Positions 59,046 through 64,000 of a DNA stretch of 64,000 bases are shown piece by piece. The stretch spans positions 310,001-374,000 of the forward strand of contig NZ_QGGQ01000004.1 in the NCBI RefSeq assembly GCF_003148665.1, given 5' to 3'. How positions within the stretch are numbered: the stretch's first letter is position 1; every line of letters starts with the position of its first letter. Source of the stretch: Maribacter polysiphoniae. Lineage in GTDB: Bacteria > Bacteroidota > Bacteroidia > Flavobacteriales > Flavobacteriaceae. The position numbers were made by a program, and so were the translations under genes. The notes under the pieces were generated by a model, which worked only from the letters and a program-made list of their open reading frames with translations, searched no databases and was not told the origin of the DNA.

Positions 59046-59088
59046 TGACTTATGTCATAAATAGTACTAGCATATCGAGGGAACTTTG
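59046..59088 (+). promoter_or_regulatory. FNR/CRP-type site and -7 element of the efflux operon
   Basis: TGACTTATGTCA (59046-59057), within the 16-base perfect palindrome TATGACTTATGTCATA, then 23 bases, then GAACTTTG (59081-59088), one mismatch from TAnnTTTG. Same geometry as in the 32-49 kb island. Confidence 0.75.
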
Positions 59089-59123
59089 TATCGAAAATTT
59101 TAGATATACATTTTTACTGTCAG

Positions 59124-60605
59124 ATGAGTATTTGGATGAAAAAAATATCGAACATCCCATTCAAAATAATCATGATGTTAATCATCGTGATTCCCTTTAC
59201 CTCTTATGTGAACGGACAAGAACGGGAAATCAGTCTTTCCGAGGCATTGGATTTAAGCTACAACAACAATGAGCAAATCAAGCGTTACTCGGAACGCGTA
59301 AAGCAAAAAACCTATGAGGACAATGCGGCTAAGGGCAATTTTATGCCGTCTGTAAATCTTATAGGTGGCTATACGTACCTTAGTGAGAATATAGAGGTGA
59401 ACTCTTCCCAAATGTCGAGCTCTTTAGACCAATTGGGTGGTAAATACAATGCGGCTTTTGTGCAAGCCTATGGCGAACAGATCGGTCTGTCGGGTGTTAG
59501 TGCCGAAAGTGCATTCAGCACTATGGTCAGTGTTTTAGGACAATTCCCTGATTACACCAATATGATTATCGATAATCAGGAATATGTGACCGCAGCATTG
59601 ACCGCTACCCAACCTTTATTTACGGGAGGAAAAATAATAGCTGCAAAAAAATATGCCAAAGCCGAATTACAATCTGCCGATATAGAGCTTAAACAGGTTA
59701 AGGATGAAATAGCCAATGAACTTATTGAGCGCTATCTGAATGTAGTATTGCTCAAACAGGTTATCAAAGTACGTGAGCAGGTTTATGACGGTATGCTAAA
59801 ACACAAAGAACAAGCTGAACGCGCCATACAGCTAGAGATTCTTCCCAAACATGTTTTATTACGGGCACAGGTTGCCGTGGCCGATGCTGAGAAAGACCTA
59901 AATAATGAGCGTAATAAAATGCAATTGGCAGAAATGGCGTTGCGTTCCACAATGAACGTACCCGATTCGGTTCAATTCAAGGTTATGGACAGTATCGCAT
60001 ATCGGGATATTTACCTCGATTTTGATGCCCTCTTAAATACCGCATATGCCCAACAGCCCATATTGGAATTGATCAATCAGAAGGAAGTAATGGCCAAACA
60101 GGCCCATGCTATTGAAAAATCAAAGTTTATGCCCAATGTGGCGGCATTTGGTAGCTATAATATGTTTCGAGAGGATTTACCCATAATTCCACCTAAATTT
60201 ATGGTCGGTGTACAGGCGCAGATCAATATTTTCAATGGGTTTAAGGACATCAACAAGCTTAAAGCCAGTAAACATCTGCAAATGGAAGTGGCAAACGCAA
60301 AAGAATACGCTACACAGCAAATCCACTTACTGGTAAAAAGCAACTATACCAACGCCCTGAATCAGCAAAAACTCTACAATAGCCATATCACCACGGTTGA
60401 GCTGGCCAAGGAGAACCTAAGGATAAACAAACGACGGTTTGAAGAAGGCATTGGCAAGTCCATTGATGTTATCGATGCCTCTTTATTATATGAAAAATCG
60501 AAAGTGGAACAATTGGTGGCCTTGGATGGTTATTTTAAAGCCATTGCCAATCTATATACAGCCATAGGGGAGCCAGAAAAAGTAATTCAAATCATTAGTA
60601 AATAA
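59124..60605 (+). CDS. TolC-family outer-membrane efflux protein
   Basis: A 493-residue TolC-type protein (start 59124 or the Met at 59136; either gives a signal peptide cleaved near 'SYVNGQ'). Two long helical repeats typical of the alpha-barrel: 'ISLSEALDLSYNNNEQIKRYSERV' to about 250 and a second from about 300 ('DFDALLNTAYAQQPILELI') ending 'DASLLYEKSKVEQLVALDGYFKAIANLYTAIG'. It forms the outer-membrane channel of an export system. First gene of an operon with HlyD and two ABC-2 permeases (8 bases to the next start). Confidence 0.92.
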   Translation: MSIWMKKISNIPFKIIMMLIIVIPFTSYVNGQEREISLSEALDLSYNNNEQIKRYSERVKQKTYEDNAAKGNFMPSVNLIGGYTYLSENIEVNSSQMSSSLDQLGGKYNAAFVQAYGEQIGLSGVSAESAFSTMVSVLGQFPDYTNMIIDNQEYVTAALTATQPLFTGGKIIAAKKYAKAELQSADIELKQVKDEIANELIERYLNVVLLKQVIKVREQVYDGMLKHKEQAERAIQLEILPKHVLLRAQVAVADAEKDLNNERNKMQLAEMALRSTMNVPDSVQFKVMDSIAYRDIYLDFDALLNTAYAQQPILELINQKEVMAKQAHAIEKSKFMPNVAAFGSYNMFREDLPIIPPKFMVGVQAQINIFNGFKDINKLKASKHLQMEVANAKEYATQQIHLLVKSNYTNALNQQKLYNSHITTVELAKENLRINKRRFEEGIGKSIDVIDASLLYEKSKVEQLVALDGYFKAIANLYTAIGEPEKVIQIISK

Positions 60606-60613
60606 GCATCATC

Positions 60614-61588
60614 GTGAAAAAAGCACATATCACATTAGCCATTCCGGTACTTGTCATCCTGTTTTCAATTGTATACTTTATCATTCGCGCAAGTTCTTCC
60701 AATCCTGAAATATATACAGGTATCTTGGAAACCACAGAGGTAAATGTGTCTTCCGAAATTCCGGGAAGGGTAAATACCATTGTGGTCGAGAAAGGGCAAA
60801 CAGTTGATAAAGGTCAGTTATTGGCCACCTTGGAGCCCGACGTCCTCGACGCGAAAAAAGGTCAGGCCGAGGGTATGGTAAAGGCTGCCCGCTCTTTGGT
60901 TGAAAAAGCGGAATTCGGTGCAAGGACAGAGGAAATAAATGCTCTAAAAAACCAGTATCAAATGGCTAAAAGCCAATTTGATTTTGCCGAAAAAACCTAT
61001 AAAAGATATAAAGCCCTATACGCGGACAGTATTATTTCCAAACAGGAAATGGACGAGCTTCAATTTAAATATGACGCCGCCAAGGAACAAATGAACGCCG
61101 CCAAATCCATATGGGAAATGGCCAAAAGCGGTGCCCGTAAGGAGGACATTAAAGCGGCCTACGGAAGTTATGAAAGTGCCAAGGGTGCTTATCAGGAAGT
61201 TGAGGCTTTCTACGATGAACTAAAAATCATCGCCCCCACTGCAGGAATCATCAGTAACCAGATAGCTGAGGAAGGAGAGGTTATGGCGGCCGGTTACCCC
61301 ATACTGACCATACAAAGACCGGAAAAAATCTATGCGATTTTCAATGTAAGGGAAGATGATCTGGCCGATTTTAAGAAAGACAATATATATACGGCAAAAG
61401 TACCTGGTTTGGGTAACGAGGAAGTCAAATTCAAAGTGACCTATATCTCGCCTATGGCAGATTTTGCCACTTGGGTTCCTGTAAAGGCCAAGGGGGAATA
61501 TGAGCTGAAGACCTTTGAAGTACACCTGAAACCCCAAGACCGTATAGAAGAGCTTCGCCCAGGTATGTCCATTCAGATTTACAAATAA
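60614..61588 (+). CDS. HlyD-family periplasmic adaptor
   Basis: A 324-residue membrane-fusion protein with a GTG start (VKKAHITLAIPVLVILFSIVYFII), one N-terminal membrane helix, a lipoyl-like half ('GILETTEVNVSSEIPGRVNTIVVEKGQTVDKGQLLATLEPD'), a coiled coil about 75-195 and the second lipoyl half with 'IIAPTAGIISNQIAEEGEVMAAGYPIL'. It bridges the permeases and the TolC-like channel. Same operon. Confidence 0.92.
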   Translation: MKKAHITLAIPVLVILFSIVYFIIRASSSNPEIYTGILETTEVNVSSEIPGRVNTIVVEKGQTVDKGQLLATLEPDVLDAKKGQAEGMVKAARSLVEKAEFGARTEEINALKNQYQMAKSQFDFAEKTYKRYKALYADSIISKQEMDELQFKYDAAKEQMNAAKSIWEMAKSGARKEDIKAAYGSYESAKGAYQEVEAFYDELKIIAPTAGIISNQIAEEGEVMAAGYPILTIQRPEKIYAIFNVREDDLADFKKDNIYTAKVPGLGNEEVKFKVTYISPMADFATWVPVKAKGEYELKTFEVHLKPQDRIEELRPGMSIQIYK

Positions 61589-61593
61589 TCAAT

Positions 61594-62781
61594 ATGCTCA
61601 AGAATTGGCCTGTATATCGTGTTTTTAAACGTGAAATGCTGCGGTTGGCACGGCTGAAATCAGCACGGAATCTATTTATCATTATTCCGTTGGTCGTGTT
61701 TCTTCTACTCGGTTCAATTTACTATAAAGGAGCACTTAGGGAGGTTCCCGTTGCGGTATACGATAACGACAATAGCACTTTGAGTCGTACGTATATCCGT
61801 TTTTTGGAGTCTTCCCCCAATCTAAAGGTCACCCATTACCTATCATCATCTGACGCCATTGAGAATGCCTTTGTTGAAAAAGGGGTTCAGGGTGTGTTTT
61901 ATATCCCTAAGGATTTCCATAAAAACATCCTAAAAAACGTACCTACACAGATACGGATATATACGAATTCCACAAACATTGTTTTCGGGAACCTGTTGTA
62001 CAAAACCGCATTACAGGTTACCCAAACCCTAAGTGGGGCCATCGTGGCTAAACGAATTGCCCCTTTGGGCATAAATCCGAACAAAATTCTAGGTACCGTA
62101 TTGCCCATTAACATAAATACAAGGGTTTTGGGAAACCCGCAATATAATTATGTGTATTATCTGTTACCCGGCTTAACCACCGTTTTATTACAAATGATCA
62201 TTTTCCTAGCCGCCGCCAGGGCTTTCAACCTCGAATGGAAAAACAACACTTATCAGGAATTGTTTACCCTCGCCAGAGGAAGCATCCCTAGCATGATATT
62301 GGGCAAATATTTTGCTTTTATGGTATATTCCCTCGGTTTGTCCGGATTGACATTCGCCATCATATTCCCTATTTTTGGGATTCCCATCTACGGGAACATA
62401 GGCTCACTACTTCTATTATTATTGCTTTTTATCACCGTTAGTATTATAATGGGATTCGGATTGTCCCTAATGGTCAAGGATGAAATCATCGCCCTTGATG
62501 CGGCCATATTCTACAATTCGCCCGCCTTTGTGTTCAGCGGATTCACCTTTCCGATCTGGGCAATGCCTTGGCCCAATACCGTGTATGCCGAAATAATACC
62601 CTATACCCATTTCCTTACGGCTTTTCTAAAGTTATATCAACTGGATACGTCACTGAACTTTATTTTACCAGAGGTTTTGAAACTCCTATTATTCCTATTC
62701 TGTGGGATACTCATGATCGCGATAGGACTCTTGATCAATAGAAAATCTATTTTTCTTTCCCCAAAGACTGCTGCGTTATGA
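61594..62781 (+). CDS. ABC-2 type permease
   Basis: A 395-residue ABC-2 membrane protein: one N-terminal helix ('NLFIIIPLVVFLLLGSIYY'), a large periplasmic domain ('VPVAVYDNDNSTLSRTYIRFLESSPNL', 'GVFYIPKDF'), then five helices ('PGLTTVLLQMIIFLAAARAF', 'LLLLLLLFITVSIIMGFGLSLM'). It resembles YhhJ/YbhR-type permeases of drug exporters. Its stop overlaps the next start by four bases (ATGA). No ATP-binding subunit gene is in the window. Confidence 0.9.
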   Translation: MLKNWPVYRVFKREMLRLARLKSARNLFIIIPLVVFLLLGSIYYKGALREVPVAVYDNDNSTLSRTYIRFLESSPNLKVTHYLSSSDAIENAFVEKGVQGVFYIPKDFHKNILKNVPTQIRIYTNSTNIVFGNLLYKTALQVTQTLSGAIVAKRIAPLGINPNKILGTVLPININTRVLGNPQYNYVYYLLPGLTTVLLQMIIFLAAARAFNLEWKNNTYQELFTLARGSIPSMILGKYFAFMVYSLGLSGLTFAIIFPIFGIPIYGNIGSLLLLLLLFITVSIIMGFGLSLMVKDEIIALDAAIFYNSPAFVFSGFTFPIWAMPWPNTVYAEIIPYTHFLTAFLKLYQLDTSLNFILPEVLKLLLFLFCGILMIAIGLLINRKSIFLSPKTAAL

Positions 62782-63983
62782 ACCTAAGACTTATTTTGAC
62801 ATTAATTATAAAGGAAGCTGAACAGGTTATCAAAGACCATAGTATCCTTTTGGTTTTATTCATTGCACCCATACTCTATTTTGTGATGATGGGGTCAACC
62901 TACATCAAGAAGGATGAGGAAAAAGTCAGTGTGGGGGTTGTGGACATGGACCTGACAAAGAGTAGTAAGTCATTCCTGAATAAGGTCAATGCGACACAAA
63001 AGGTCGATATCACCCATGTGTACAACAGTCTTCCCGAAGCCAAGATCGGAATGTCAAAATTTGAGATTCAGGGAATCATTAGTATACCCCGTGATTTTGA
63101 AAAAAAACTCAAAAAGAACGAAAGCTCCCCTATTGGACTAATTCTGAACAATACGAAATTCCTGTCCTCAAACGACATTAACAAGGCGGTGAATCTTGTG
63201 ACAATGGATTACGCCCTAGAATCGCGACAAAAGTATTTTGAGTCCAAAGGCATAAATCCGACGTTTGCTGAAATAAAGGCCAATCCGATAACCACACAGG
63301 TAAATGGGGTGTACAATCCGACCAATAATTATGGGAACTTTCTATTGCCTGCCCTTTTGGTGCTTATTCTACACCAAACATTACTCATTGGGCTATCGGA
63401 AAGTATCGCTTCAGACCGTAAGAAAGGCTTGATGAAGGTTGGCTTTGAAACGAGTAAGAATAACTTTCTAACTTATATCACAGGTAAATTAGGCTTTCAT
63501 CTATTCTTATATTCGGCATATTTGCTGTTTACTTTTTTAGTTGCCTTTCCATATTTCGACCTACCCATCAAAGGTGATTTCCTCACGCTGATTTTTGTTT
63601 CGCTGGTCTTCTTCATGGCAACACTTCTGTACGGCTGGTTTATCTCGACTTTCTTCAGTTCACAAGCCGTTGCGATGGAAATTATGGCCTTTACATCTTA
63701 TCCTGTATTCTTGGTTACGGGTATTACGTGGTCTATAAGTGATATGCCCCTGTTTCTACAGTTCATCTCGAACCTTCTCCCTCTAAAACCTTTTTTTGTT
63801 TTTATAAAAAGACATGCCATTATGGGAGTGGATGCCTACCTGTATAGCCATGAGGTCATTCAACTATTGCTCCTCTTACTACTTGGATACGTAGCAGCAT
63901 TTTTAAGGTTCCGATATCTTCAGAAAAAATCAATGCAGATAAAACCTATGGTTTCTGGCACCCTTGATCAAAACGGGATATAA
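62778..63983 (+). CDS. ABC-2 type permease
   Basis: A 401-residue paralogue of the preceding permease with the same layout: first helix 'HSILLVLFIAPILYFVMMGSTYI', extracytoplasmic domain ('VSVGVVDMDLTKSSKSFLNKVN', 'IQGIISIPRDFEKKLK'), then membrane helices ('LPALLVLILHQTLLIGLSESI', 'LTLIFVSLVFFMATLLYGWFI'). The two probably form a heterodimer. Translationally coupled to the first permease. It ends 17 bases before the window edge, so an ATPase gene further downstream cannot be excluded. Confidence 0.9.
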   Translation: MNLRLILTLIIKEAEQVIKDHSILLVLFIAPILYFVMMGSTYIKKDEEKVSVGVVDMDLTKSSKSFLNKVNATQKVDITHVYNSLPEAKIGMSKFEIQGIISIPRDFEKKLKKNESSPIGLILNNTKFLSSNDINKAVNLVTMDYALESRQKYFESKGINPTFAEIKANPITTQVNGVYNPTNNYGNFLLPALLVLILHQTLLIGLSESIASDRKKGLMKVGFETSKNNFLTYITGKLGFHLFLYSAYLLFTFLVAFPYFDLPIKGDFLTLIFVSLVFFMATLLYGWFISTFFSSQAVAMEIMAFTSYPVFLVTGITWSISDMPLFLQFISNLLPLKPFFVFIKRHAIMGVDAYLYSHEVIQLLLLLLLGYVAAFLRFRYLQKKSMQIKPMVSGTLDQNGI

Positions 63984-64000
63984 ATATTCAAGTACAACCG

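Noticed and set aside
1-64000. CRISPR arrays, insertion sequences, prophage or integron genes, tRNA and rRNA genes
   Set aside because: I looked for direct repeats with spacers, transposase/integrase motifs, terminal inverted repeats and tRNA-like cloverleaf ends and found none that hold up.

Overview
The window comes from a member of the Bacteroidetes, most likely a marine Flavobacteriaceae (Maribacter/Zobellia/Arenibacter type; genus not decidable from this sequence alone). The evidence is TonB-dependent receptors with an N-terminal carboxypeptidase-regulatory-like domain, flavobacterial families (DUF2141, DUF6268, DUF4870, head-GIN, PadR-PspC), lipoproteins with short lipoboxes, hardly any Shine-Dalgarno signals, and promoters with the Bacteroidetes -7 element TAnnTTTG. 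No rRNA, tRNA, CRISPR array, insertion sequence or phage gene was seen.

Layout. 1-3.6 kb: a same-strand run of NTF2-like (SnoaL) proteins, an EthD protein, a small alpha/beta-barrel protein and a short-chain dehydrogenase, probably handling a small organic compound. 4-11.6 kb: mixed housekeeping and transport genes, with a decayed glyoxalase fragment at 4352-4525. 11.6-13.2 kb: divergent dps/oxyR, with OxyR cysteines exactly at 199 and 208. 13.2-28.5 kb: cell-wall, Nudix, M81 peptidase, AIM24-like, DUF, PadR-PspC-head-GIN, muropeptide epimerase/PLP enzyme and trxB genes, separated by several clear hairpin terminators. 49.3-58.5 kb: metabolic and transport genes (Gfo/Idh/MocA protein, sterol-desaturase-like enzyme, transketolase, a large TonB receptor, aldose 1-epimerase). 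59-64 kb: a TolC/HlyD/ABC-2/ABC-2 export operon.

The core of interest is 28.6-48.9 kb, an island of dormancy and stress genes. It holds five tandem-domain universal stress proteins, a DnaJ/CbpA-type chaperone with its CbpM modulator, a short hibernation-promoting factor, an ATP-cone/Mrr-like nuclease beside a beta-CASP RNase-like enzyme, an MscS channel, thioredoxin, D-lactate-type dehydrogenase, cardiolipin synthase, a ROK kinase, a TerB-like protein, a LytTR regulator, and four divergent copies of one unnamed helical family of about 145 residues.

These genes appear to be wired together. Reading the upstream regions by eye, I find an FNR/CRP-type palindrome, TGAY-N4-RTCA, in front of at least eleven transcription units. 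In nine of them it lies exactly 23 bases upstream of a recognisable or one-mismatch -7 element (TAnnTTTR), which is the geometry of a class II activator site. In the middle of the island sits a two-gene operon for a soluble PAS histidine kinase and a response regulator fused to a CRP/FNR-type DNA-binding module whose recognition helix carries the E-T-x-x-R signature. I infer that this pair reads the palindrome, in effect a FixL-FixJ-FixK chain compressed into two proteins. The same site precedes the efflux operon at 59 kb, outside the island.
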